Below the pieces are notes generated by a model that did not search any database, was not told the origin of the DNA, and saw only the letters and a list, made by a program, of their open reading frames with translations. From Intestinibacter sp964449895 (GTDB taxonomy: Bacteria; Bacillota; Clostridia; Peptostreptococcales; Peptostreptococcaceae), in contig CAYVBY010000026.1 in assembly GCA_964449895.1 (NCBI GenBank), forward strand, positions 1 through 14,841: a stretch of 14,841 nt of DNA, in the 5' to 3' direction. Below are positions 1-7,102 of this stretch, in pieces (within the stretch, counting starts at the first letter, position 1; each line of letters begins with the position of its first letter). The position numbers and the translations under genes were made by a program.

Positions 1-52
1 TTGTTCCTATATTAACATGTGGTTTATTTCTTTCGAATTTAGCCTTTGCCAT
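1..52 (-). CDS. tuf: Elongation factor Tu, N-terminal fragment (cut by window edge)
   Basis: Only the first 17 codons are inside the window, reading MAKAKFERNKPHVNIGT, which is the standard EF-Tu start just ahead of the G1 GTP-binding loop. EF-Tu delivers aminoacyl-tRNA to the ribosome as a GTP complex in the cytoplasm. The start is supported by an AGGAGGA ribosome binding site at 61-67, eight bases upstream. It follows fusA by 93 bp in the same direction, the classical str-operon order, with a hairpin in between. A second tuf ends at the other edge of the window, so the genome has at least two copies. Identity is clear from the N-terminus; the rest cannot be seen. Confidence 0.95.
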   Translation of the reverse strand, partial: MAKAKFERNKPHVNIGT

Positions 53-89
53 TTTGAAATTCCTCCTAAAATTTTTATTTATTTTGTAT

Positions 90-113
90 AAGACGAGGAC
101 GAATCCTCGTCTT
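90..113 (-). other. Stem-loop between fusA and tuf
   Basis: A perfect 10-bp stem (90-99 with 104-113) closes a 4-nt loop that reads UUCG in the sense RNA. In the sense (minus) direction the stem is followed by AUACAAAAU rather than a U-run, so it does not look like a sense terminator, which fits co-transcription of fusA and tuf. On the plus strand it is followed by a T-rich run (112-122), so it could stop antisense transcription. It may also mark an RNA processing or 3'-end protection site. The function is inferred. Confidence 0.7.
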
Positions 114-145
114 TTATTTTTTAATCAATTTAAATTTGTTATTTA

Positions 146-2212
146 CTATCTACCTTCAGATATTTTTTTAGCAACTCCTGCTGGAACTTGTTCATAGTGG
201 TCAAATATCATAGTGTAAGTAGCTCTACCTTGAGTAGTAGATCTTAACTCAGTTGAGTATCCAAACATTTCAGAAAGTGGAACAAATGCATTTATAACTT
301 GTGCACCACTTCTAGCTTCCATACCTTGGATTAAACCTCTCTTAGAGTTTATTCCACCCATAACATCTCCCATGTATTCTTCTGGAGTAACAACTTCAAC
401 TTTAAAGTAAGGTTCAAGTAATACTGAATCACCTTTCTTTAATGCTTCTTTCATAGCCATTGAACCAGCCATTTTGAATGCCATTTCTGATGAATCGACT
501 TCATGGTAAGAACCATCGTATAATTCAACAGCAACGTCAACAACTTGGTAACCAGCAACAACACCTGATTGCATAGCACCTTGTATACCCATATCAGTTG
601 GTCCAACATATTCTTTTGGTACAGATCCACCAACAGTTTTGTTTTCAAATAGATAACCAGCACCTGGTTCTTGTGGAGCAACTCTAAGTTTAACATGACC
701 ATATTGTCCTCTACCACCAGATTGTTTAGAGTATTTGTATTCAACATCTACTGGTTTAGTTATAGTTTCTCTATAAGCAACTTGTGGAGCACCAACATTT
801 GCTTCAACTTTGAACTCTCTTAATAATCTGTCTACTATGATTTCTAAGTGTAATTCACCCATACCACCGATTATAGTTTGTCCAGTTTCTTCATCAGTTC
901 TAACTCTGAAAGTTGGGTCTTCTTCAGCTAATTTTTGAAGAGCAACACCCATTTTTTCTTGAGCAGCTTTTGATTTTGGTTCTATAGCAACATCGATAAC
1001 TGGTTCAGGGAATTCCATAGATTCAAGTATGATTGGAGCATCTGGAGCACATAAAGTATCACCAGTTGTTGTATCTTTTAAACCTACTGCAGCAGCTATA
1101 TCTCCTGCATAAACTTCAGTTATTTCTTGTCTTGTATTTGCATGCATTTGTAGGATACGTCCTATTCTTTCTCTCTTGTTCTTAGTTGCATTTAATACAT
1201 AAGAACCAGATTCTAATGTTCCAGAGTAAACTCTGAAGAACGCTAATTTACCTACGAATGGGTCAGTCATTATTTTGAATGCTAATGCAGAGAATGGTTC
1301 TTCATCTGAAGAATGTCTTTCAGCTTCAGTTCCATCTGCTAAAACACCTTTTATAGCTGGTATATCAGTTGGAGCTGGTAAGTAATCTAAAACAGCATCT
1401 ATAACTGGTTGAACACCTTTGTTTCTGTAAGCTGTACCACAGAATACTGGGTTCATTTCACAAGCTATAGTAGCTTTTCTTATAGCTACTTTCATTTCTT
1501 CAACTTCTAATTCTTCACCTTCAAGGTATTTCATCATTAAGTCTTCATCAGTTTCTGCAACTGCTTCAACTAATTTTTCTCTCCATTCTTCAGCTAATTC
1601 TTGCATATCAGCTGGAATTTCTGTAACTTCCATATCTTGTCCTAGGTCATCTTTGTAGATTATAGCATTCATGTTTAATAAATCTACTATACCTGTGAAA
1701 GTATCTTCTCTACCTATTGGTAATTGAAGTGGAACTGCATTCGCACTTAATCTATCTTTCATCATATCTACAACATTGTAGAAGTTAGCACCTAATATAT
1801 CCATTTTGTTAACAAATGCTATTCTTGGTACTTTGTAAGTTTCAGCTTGTCTCCATACGTTTTCAGATTGAGGTTCAACCCCACCTTTAGCACAGAAAAC
1901 AGCTACTGCACCGTCAAGAACTCTTAGAGATCTTTCAACTTCAACTGTGAAGTCTACGTGTCCTGGTGTATCTATAACATTTATTCTATGTTCTTTCCAA
2001 GTAGTAGTTGTAGCAGCAGAAGTTATTGTTATACCTCTTTCTTTTTCTTGTTCCATCCAGTCCATTTGAGAAGCTCCTTCATGAGTTTCTCCTATTTTAT
2101 GTGTACGCCCAGTATAGTACAGGATTCTTTCTGTAGTAGTTGTTTTACCTGCATCTATATGAGCCATGATTCCTATATTTCTAGTTTTCTCTAAAGGAAA
2201 ATTTCTAGCCAT
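146..2212 (-). CDS. fusA: Elongation factor G
   Basis: EF-G is the GTPase that drives translocation of tRNA and mRNA on the ribosome and, with ribosome recycling factor, splits post-termination ribosomes. The 688-residue length is normal. The G domain shows the G1 loop AHIDAGKTTT (17-26), G3 DTPGH (81-85) and G4 NKMD (135-138). The later domains run through to a typical C-terminus ending EQVPAGVAKKISEGR. The ATG start is supported by AAGGAGG at 2219-2225, six bases upstream. It lies 67 bp after rpsG and 93 bp before tuf, in the usual rpsL-rpsG-fusA-tuf order, and is probably transcribed from the promoter ahead of rpsL. No truncation or unusual residue was seen in the GTPase motifs. Confidence 0.99.
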   Translation of the reverse strand: MARNFPLEKTRNIGIMAHIDAGKTTTTERILYYTGRTHKIGETHEGASQMDWMEQEKERGITITSAATTTTWKEHRINVIDTPGHVDFTVEVERSLRVLDGAVAVFCAKGGVEPQSENVWRQAETYKVPRIAFVNKMDILGANFYNVVDMMKDRLSANAVPLQLPIGREDTFTGIVDLLNMNAIIYKDDLGQDMEVTEIPADMQELAEEWREKLVEAVAETDEDLMMKYLEGEELEVEEMKVAIRKATIACEMNPVFCGTAYRNKGVQPVIDAVLDYLPAPTDIPAIKGVLADGTEAERHSSDEEPFSALAFKIMTDPFVGKLAFFRVYSGTLESGSYVLNATKNKRERIGRILQMHANTRQEITEVYAGDIAAAVGLKDTTTGDTLCAPDAPIILESMEFPEPVIDVAIEPKSKAAQEKMGVALQKLAEEDPTFRVRTDEETGQTIIGGMGELHLEIIVDRLLREFKVEANVGAPQVAYRETITKPVDVEYKYSKQSGGRGQYGHVKLRVAPQEPGAGYLFENKTVGGSVPKEYVGPTDMGIQGAMQSGVVAGYQVVDVAVELYDGSYHEVDSSEMAFKMAGSMAMKEALKKGDSVLLEPYFKVEVVTPEEYMGDVMGGINSKRGLIQGMEARSGAQVINAFVPLSEMFGYSTELRSTTQGRATYTMIFDHYEQVPAGVAKKISEGR

Positions 2213-2279
2213 GGTTATCCTCCTTAGCTCTTAATCTAAACTTATTTAATCCTAAATGAATTTAAACGATAAAATCAAA

Positions 2280-2750
2280 TTAGAATCTGTAGTGAGCAAA
2301 TGCTTTATTTGCTTCAGCCATTTTATGAGTATCTTCTCTTTTCTTAACAGATGCTCCAGTATTGTTTGCAGCGTCCATTATTTCTCTCGCAAGTTTTTCT
2401 ACCATACCTTTTTCCCCACGAGCTCTTGTATATCTTACTAACCATCTTAAACCTAAAGTTTGTCTTCTGTCAGGTCTAACTTCTATTGGAACTTGGTAGT
2501 TAGCTCCACCAACTCTTCTAGCTTTAACTTCTAAAACTGGCATTATATTATCCATAGCTTTGTTGAATACTTCTAAAGCTTCTTCCCCAGTTTTTTCAGC
2601 TATTATATCAAAAGCATCATATACTATTTTTTGTGCTTTCCCTTTTTTTCCGTCTATCATTAAATTATTTATTAATTTTGTAACTACCTTACTTCCATAC
2701 ACTGGATCTGGTAATACATCTCTTTTTGGAACATTACCTTTTCTTGGCAT
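2280..2750 (-). CDS. rpsG: 30S ribosomal protein S7
   Basis: S7 is a primary 16S rRNA-binding protein that nucleates assembly of the 30S head and sits near the E site. The protein has 156 residues, the usual length. It opens MPRKGNVPKRDVLPDPVYGS, then carries the S7 signature around residues 20-45 (KVVTKLINNLMIDGKKGKAQ) and ends in the basic KAFAHYRF tail. The ATG start has AAGGAGGG at 2758-2765, seven bases upstream. It lies 132 bp after rpsL and 67 bp before fusA. In Escherichia coli, S7 represses its own operon by binding the rpsL-rpsG intercistronic RNA. The long spacer here could serve the same purpose, but that is an inference. Confidence 0.99.
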   Translation of the reverse strand: MPRKGNVPKRDVLPDPVYGSKVVTKLINNLMIDGKKGKAQKIVYDAFDIIAEKTGEEALEVFNKAMDNIMPVLEVKARRVGGANYQVPIEVRPDRRQTLGLRWLVRYTRARGEKGMVEKLAREIMDAANNTGASVKKREDTHKMAEANKAFAHYRF

Positions 2751-2882
2751 TTTACTTCCCTCCTTAATTATTTTTATCTTAAATCATCGGTACTCGACAT
2801 ATTATCACAATGCCGTATGCCATAAATATATATATATATATTTAAAGCACCGCACTATAATATTTCAATCTAATTTAGTAAT
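2751..2882 (-). promoter_or_regulatory. rpsL-rpsG intercistronic region, possible S7 control site
   Basis: This 132-bp spacer is long for two ribosomal-protein genes in one operon. It holds a self-complementary AT tract (2823-2844). Downstream in the sense RNA, GGCAUA can pair with UAUGUC to make a small wobble-containing hairpin, and ATGCC occurs twice on the plus strand two bases apart. In E. coli the equivalent spacer is the S7 autoregulatory site. No sequence match to that site was established, so the role is a guess from position. A weak promoter-like pair, TTGAAA-17-TTAAAT, is also present at 2840-2868. Confidence 0.3.
2823..2844. repeat. Palindromic AT dinucleotide tract
   Basis: A 22-bp perfect palindrome consists of eight AT dinucleotides (2826-2841) flanked by TAA and TTA. 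It can fold as a cruciform or RNA hairpin and is prone to slippage, so its length may vary between strains. Confidence 0.85.
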
Positions 2883-3305
2883 CTATTTTTTAGCAGCTTT
2901 AGGTTTCTTAGCACCATATTTTGATCTTGATTGCATTCTTTTATCAACACCTGCAGTATCAAGTGTACCTCTTAATATATGGTATCTAACCCCTGGAAGG
3001 TCTTTTACTCTTCCTCCTCTTATAAGAACAACACTATGTTCTTGTAAGTTATGTCCTTCACCTGGTATATAAGCAGAAACTTCTATTCCGTTTGTTAACT
3101 TAACTCTGGCAACTTTTCTTAAAGCTGAGTTAGGTTTTTTAGGAGTAACTGTTTTTACTGAAGTACAAACTCCTCTTTTTTGTGGTGAACTTGCATCAGT
3201 TGTTTTTTTGTTTAAAGAGTTGTAACTCTTTTGTAATGCTGGAGCAGTTGATTTTTTCATTAAATCTTTTCTACTCTTACGAACTAATTGGTTAATTGTT
3301 GGCAT
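2883..3305 (-). CDS. rpsL: 30S ribosomal protein S12
   Basis: S12 lies at the 30S decoding centre and shapes tRNA selection accuracy. It reads MPTINQLVRKSRKDLMKKST and keeps the signature TPKKPNSALRKVARVKL and the loop GRVKDLPGVRYH. The lysines where streptomycin resistance substitutions occur (equivalent to E. coli K42 and K87) are unchanged, as is the Asp of KDLPG that RimO modifies in many bacteria. The protein has 140 residues, normal for Firmicutes. The reading frame extends to a GTG at 3314 and has two ATGs in tandem (3308 and 3305). I chose 3305 because the family starts MPTINQL and because AGGAGG (3314-3319) then lies eight bases away; the GTG is part of the ribosome binding site itself. 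It is the first gene after the str promoter at 3510-3538. Confidence 0.98.
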   Translation of the reverse strand: MPTINQLVRKSRKDLMKKSTAPALQKSYNSLNKKTTDASSPQKRGVCTSVKTVTPKKPNSALRKVARVKLTNGIEVSAYIPGEGHNLQEHSVVLIRGGRVKDLPGVRYHILRGTLDTAGVDKRMQSRSKYGAKKPKAAKK

Positions 3306-3311
3306 CATCTG

Positions 3312-3320
3312 CACCTCCTT
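3312..3320 (-). promoter_or_regulatory. Ribosome binding site of rpsL (decides the start)
   Basis: AAGGAGGTG is a full match to the anti-Shine-Dalgarno consensus. Its last three bases form an in-frame GTG that could be mistaken for a start. Spacing favours the second ATG, at 3305. Confidence 0.85.
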
Positions 3321-3503
3321 CTTCTAAAATTTCGATCTTAAAAATGATCGCCAACTAAATCGGATATTTCTACCGACTTTTTTGTAGTTAAGTATTTTTC
3401 TAAACACTTAATAGTTTGGTACTTAATAGTTCTTTAAATTATATTAAGCTAACTTAAAAGTTTACCCCAAACCGTAATTCAAGGTAAACTTTCAAATTCG
3501 CAC
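3315..3503 (-). promoter_or_regulatory. Long structured 5' leader of the rpsL-rpsG-fusA operon
   Basis: About 190 nt separate the predicted transcription start from rpsL. The sense RNA can form a perfect 10-bp stem (3483-3492 with 3457-3466, 16-nt loop), which is followed by only four U residues. It also carries an 11-bp direct repeat (acttaatagtt at 3406-3416 and 3421-3431), a TTAAGT/ACTTAA stem, a small TCGG/CCGA stem, and a CGATC/GATCG stem about 20 nt before the ribosome binding site. No known riboswitch or ribosomal-protein leader was recognised. No protein gene is seen here. A regulatory role is an inference. Confidence 0.45.
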
Positions 3504-3509
3504 TCATAC

Positions 3510-3538
3510 ATTTTAACATCACATAGGATTGATGTCAA
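3510..3538 (-). promoter_or_regulatory. Sigma-A promoter of rpsL-rpsG-fusA
   Basis: The -35 box TTGACA (3533-3538) and the -10 box TAAAAT (3510-3515) are separated by exactly 17 bp, and the -10 has the TG extension (ATGTTAAAAT). The -35 lies 28 bp after the rpoC stop codon. The predicted transcript starts near 3503. No terminator is seen between rpoC and this promoter, so read-through from rpoC is also likely. Confidence 0.85.
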
Positions 3539-3566
3539 GAAGCTTTATTCAACAATTTATTAATTA

Positions 3567-6500
3567 TTATAAAGATTCTTCTATTTTTTCAACCGCTATA
3601 TTTCTGTATTTTTTCATTCCTGTTCCTGCTGGAATTAATTTACCTAATATAACATTTTCTTTAAGTCCTATTAGGTGGTCTTCTTTTCCTTTTATTGCAG
3701 CTTCAGTTAATACTCTAGTTGTTTCTTGGAATGATGCAGCTGATAAGAATGATTCTGTAGCAAGAGATGCTTTTGTTATTCCAAGTAAAACTCTTGTAGC
3801 TACAGCTGGTCTTAATCCATTTGCTACTGCTTCTTCATTACATTCTGTAAATGTTAATACATCTTCATAACCACCTGGTAATAAATCTGTATCTCCTGGA
3901 TCTTCAACTTTAACTTTAGATAGCATTTGTCTTACAATTACTTCTATATGTTTATCGTTGATATCAACCCCTTGAAGTCTATAAACTCTTTGAACTTCTT
4001 TTACAATATATTCTTGAACTCCACCAATTCCATTTACTCTAACTATATCATGTGGGTTTATAGAACCTTGAGTAAGTGGGTCCCCTGCTTCAACAGCTTG
4101 ACCTTGTTTAACTCTTATTCTTGAACCATATGGTATTTGGTAAACTTCTCTTTCACCTTCATTTGTTATAACTACAACTTCTTTTCTCTTTCCAGTTTCG
4201 TCTATTTCAACTGTACCAGAAACTTCTGTTATTATAGCTAAACCTTTTGGTTTTCTAGCTTCAAATAGCTCTTCAACCCTTGGAAGCCCTTGAGTTATAT
4301 CTCCACCGGCAACTCCACCTGTATGGAACGTACGCATTGTAAGCTGAGTTCCTGGTTCACCGATAGATTGAGCAGCTATTATACCAACAGCTTCACCTAT
4401 ATTAACTTCTTTACCTGTAGCTAAGTTTCTACCATAGCATTTAGAACATACACCATGATGTGTTTTACAGTTAAGTACTGTTCTTATATTAACTTTTTCA
4501 ATACCTGCTGCTACAATAGCTTCAGCATTTTCTTCTTGTATCATAGTGTCTGCTTCTACTAATACTTCTCCTGTTTCAGGATGTACTATTGGATCTATAG
4601 TATATCTACCAACTATTCTATCGTATAGTTCTTCTATTGATTCATTTCCATCTTTTATTGCAAAAATTTCTGTTGTTTCTGTTGTTCCACAGTCATAATC
4701 TCTAACGATTACGTCTTGGCTGACATCAACAAGTCTTCTTGTTAAGTAACCTGAATCGGCTGTACGAAGAGCTGTATCTGCTAACCCTTTTCTGGCACCG
4801 TGTGAAGATATGAAGTATTCCATAACTGATAACCCTTCACGGAAGTTAGATTTAACTGGTATCTCAACTGTTTTACCAGTTGCATTGGCCATAAGACCAC
4901 GCATACCTGCTAACTGTCTTATTTGGTTTTTAGAACCTCTGGCTCCTGAATGGGCCATTATATAAATATTATTTAATCTTTCAAGTCCATTCATTAAGGC
5001 ATCTGTAACTTGTTCAGTTGTTTTAGTCCAAGTATCTATAACTCTTTCATATCTTTCTTCATCAGATATTAAACCTCTTCTAAATACTTTTTCATATTTT
5101 TCAACTTGTTTTTCAGCTGATTCTATTAATTCTTTCTTTTGAGGAGGTATCTTCATATCTGCAACTGCAACTGTTATACCACCTATAGTTGAATATTTAA
5201 ATCCTAAAGATTTAATATGGTCTAAAACTTCTGCAGTTTTAGTATTACCATGTTTTCTAAAGCATTTATCAATTATTTTACCTAATCCTTTTTTGTCAAC
5301 TAAGTAATTTATTTCTAATCCAAATGGATCTTCTTCTCTATTAACAAATCCTAAATCTTGAGGTAAGTTTTCATTGAATATAAATCTACCTACTGTACTT
5401 TCAGCAAATCCAACTCTACCATCTTCTAAAACAATTCTCATTTTTACAGTTGCATGTAATTCAACTGATTTAGTTTGATAAGCTAACATTAGCTCATTAA
5501 AGTCTTTAAATACTGTTCCTGTTCCTCTTTCTCCACCTTGAGATTCTATAGTTAAATAATAACATCCTAAAACCATATCTTGAGATGGAGTAGTTATTGG
5601 AGAACCATCTTTTGGAGCAAGTATATTATTTACAGAAAGCATTAAGAATCTTGCTTCTGCTTGTGCTTCTACTGATAAAGGTACGTGTACGGCCATTTGG
5701 TCACCGTCGAAGTCAGCATTATATGCTGTACAAGCTAGTGGATGTAATCTTATAGCTTTACCTTCAACTAAAACTGGTTCAAATGCTTGTATACCTAATC
5801 TATGAAGAGTAGGGGCACGGTTAAGTAAAACTGGATGGCTCTTAATAACTTCTTCAAGAACATCCCATACTTCTGGTTTTACTTTTTCTACTAATGATTT
5901 AGCACTTTTTATATTATGCGCATGTCCATCTTTAACTAATTTATCCATTACAAATGGTTTGAATAATTCAAGAGCCATTTTTCTTGGAAGACCACATTGA
6001 TAGAATTTAAGGTCTGGTCCAACAACTATAACTGAACGTCCTGAATAGTCAACACGTTTACCAAGTAAGTTTTGACGGAAACGACCTTGTTTACCTTTAA
6101 GCATATCTGATAAAGATTTTAATGGTCTATTTCCTGGTCCAGTAACTGGTCTACCTCTTCTACCATTGTCTATTAGAGCATCTACTGCTTCTTGAAGCAT
6201 TCTTTTTTCATTTCTAACTATGATGTCTGGTGCTCCAAGTTCTAATAATCTTTTTAATCTGTTATTTCTATTTATAACTCTTCTATATAAGTCATTTAAG
6301 TCAGAAGTAGCAAATCTACCACCATCTAATTGAACCATAGGTCTTAAATCTGGTGGAATTACTGGAATAGCTTCTAGTATCATCCATTCAGGTTTATTTC
6401 CTGATTTTCTGAAAGCTTCTACTACTTCTAATCTTCTTATTGTTCTAACTCTTTTTTGACCTGTACTTTCTTTTAATTCATCTCTTAAGATTTTACTTTC

Positions 6501-7058
6501 TTGTTCAAGGTCAATTCTCATTAATAATTTTTTTACAGCTTCAGCACCCATACCAACTTCGAAAGTATTTCCATATTTTTCGTAGCTAGTTCTGAATTCT
6601 TTTTCTGTAAGTAATTGTTTTTCATTTAGACCAGTTTCACCTGGATCTATAACAACATATGAAGCAAAGTATAATATTTTTTCTAAAGATCTTGGAGACA
6701 TATTAAGTAAAAGACCCATTCTACTTGGTATGCCTTTAAAGTACCAGATATGAGACATAGGAGCTGCAAGCTCTATATGTCCCATTCTTTCTCTTCTTAC
6801 TTTAGACTTAGTTACTTCTACACCACATTTGTCACAAACTACACCTTTGTATCTAACTCTTCTATATTTACCACAATGACATTCCCAGTCCTTTTGTGGT
6901 CCAAATATTCTTTCACAGAATAAACCGTCTTTTTCTGGTTTTAAAGTACGGTAATTAATTGTTTCTGGTTTTTTAACCTCACCTCTAGACCATTCTCTTA
7001 TACGTTCTGGAGATGCTAATCCTATTTTTATCGACTCGAAATTGTTTAATTCAAACAA
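3567..7058 (-). CDS. rpoC: DNA-directed RNA polymerase beta' subunit
   Basis: Beta' forms one jaw of RNA polymerase and holds the catalytic magnesium. The 1163 residues show the N-terminal zinc ribbon (C60, C62, C75, C78), the invariant NADFDGD catalytic loop (447-453), the bridge helix region (GARGSKNQIRQLAGMRG, 705-721), the second zinc site (C790, C864, C871, C874) and the trigger loop (LTMRTFHTGG, 906-915). Length and domain order are normal for Firmicutes, with no large insertion. The start codon is TTG, giving MFELNNFESIKIG, the family N-terminus, with a GGGAG ribosome binding site (7067-7071) eight bases away. It follows rpoB by 44 bp with no promoter or terminator between, so the two subunits are co-transcribed. 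A separate promoter for rpsL follows 28 bp after its stop. Confidence 0.99.
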   Translation of the reverse strand: MFELNNFESIKIGLASPERIREWSRGEVKKPETINYRTLKPEKDGLFCERIFGPQKDWECHCGKYRRVRYKGVVCDKCGVEVTKSKVRRERMGHIELAAPMSHIWYFKGIPSRMGLLLNMSPRSLEKILYFASYVVIDPGETGLNEKQLLTEKEFRTSYEKYGNTFEVGMGAEAVKKLLMRIDLEQESKILRDELKESTGQKRVRTIRRLEVVEAFRKSGNKPEWMILEAIPVIPPDLRPMVQLDGGRFATSDLNDLYRRVINRNNRLKRLLELGAPDIIVRNEKRMLQEAVDALIDNGRRGRPVTGPGNRPLKSLSDMLKGKQGRFRQNLLGKRVDYSGRSVIVVGPDLKFYQCGLPRKMALELFKPFVMDKLVKDGHAHNIKSAKSLVEKVKPEVWDVLEEVIKSHPVLLNRAPTLHRLGIQAFEPVLVEGKAIRLHPLACTAYNADFDGDQMAVHVPLSVEAQAEARFLMLSVNNILAPKDGSPITTPSQDMVLGCYYLTIESQGGERGTGTVFKDFNELMLAYQTKSVELHATVKMRIVLEDGRVGFAESTVGRFIFNENLPQDLGFVNREEDPFGLEINYLVDKKGLGKIIDKCFRKHGNTKTAEVLDHIKSLGFKYSTIGGITVAVADMKIPPQKKELIESAEKQVEKYEKVFRRGLISDEERYERVIDTWTKTTEQVTDALMNGLERLNNIYIMAHSGARGSKNQIRQLAGMRGLMANATGKTVEIPVKSNFREGLSVMEYFISSHGARKGLADTALRTADSGYLTRRLVDVSQDVIVRDYDCGTTETTEIFAIKDGNESIEELYDRIVGRYTIDPIVHPETGEVLVEADTMIQEENAEAIVAAGIEKVNIRTVLNCKTHHGVCSKCYGRNLATGKEVNIGEAVGIIAAQSIGEPGTQLTMRTFHTGGVAGGDITQGLPRVEELFEARKPKGLAIITEVSGTVEIDETGKRKEVVVITNEGEREVYQIPYGSRIRVKQGQAVEAGDPLTQGSINPHDIVRVNGIGGVQEYIVKEVQRVYRLQGVDINDKHIEVIVRQMLSKVKVEDPGDTDLLPGGYEDVLTFTECNEEAVANGLRPAVATRVLLGITKASLATESFLSAASFQETTRVLTEAAIKGKEDHLIGLKENVILGKLIPAGTGMKKYRNIAVEKIEESL

Positions 7059-7065
7059 GGAGTTC

Positions 7066-7073
7066 TCTCCCTT
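7066..7073 (-). promoter_or_regulatory. Ribosome binding site of rpoC (supports TTG start)
   Basis: AAGGGAGA precedes the TTG at 7058, with GGGAG at 7067-7071 spaced eight bases from it. The first in-frame ATG lies far inside the conserved N-terminal region, so TTG is the only reasonable start. Confidence 0.75.
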
Positions 7074-7102
7074 CTATTTGATATTTATTTTAATTTATAA
7101 AA

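Noticed and set aside
2840..2868. Promoter-like TTGAAA-17-TTAAAT upstream of rpsG
   Set aside because: The -10 matches only four of six bases and partly comes from the AT tract, so it is not called as a separate promoter.
2560..3072. Plus-strand open frame of 170 codons across rpsG and rpsL
   Set aside because: It lies antisense to two certain ribosomal-protein genes, has no convincing ribosome binding site, and its composition reflects the opposite strand.
3315..3566. Possible L7Ae-like gene between rpoC and rpsL, as in Bacillus
   Set aside because: The gap is too short and contains a promoter and leader; no matching coding frame is present on the minus strand.
3529..3870. Plus-strand open frame antisense to the end of rpoC
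   Set aside because: It is a shadow of the rpoC reading frame, with no recognisable family and no promoter pointing into it.
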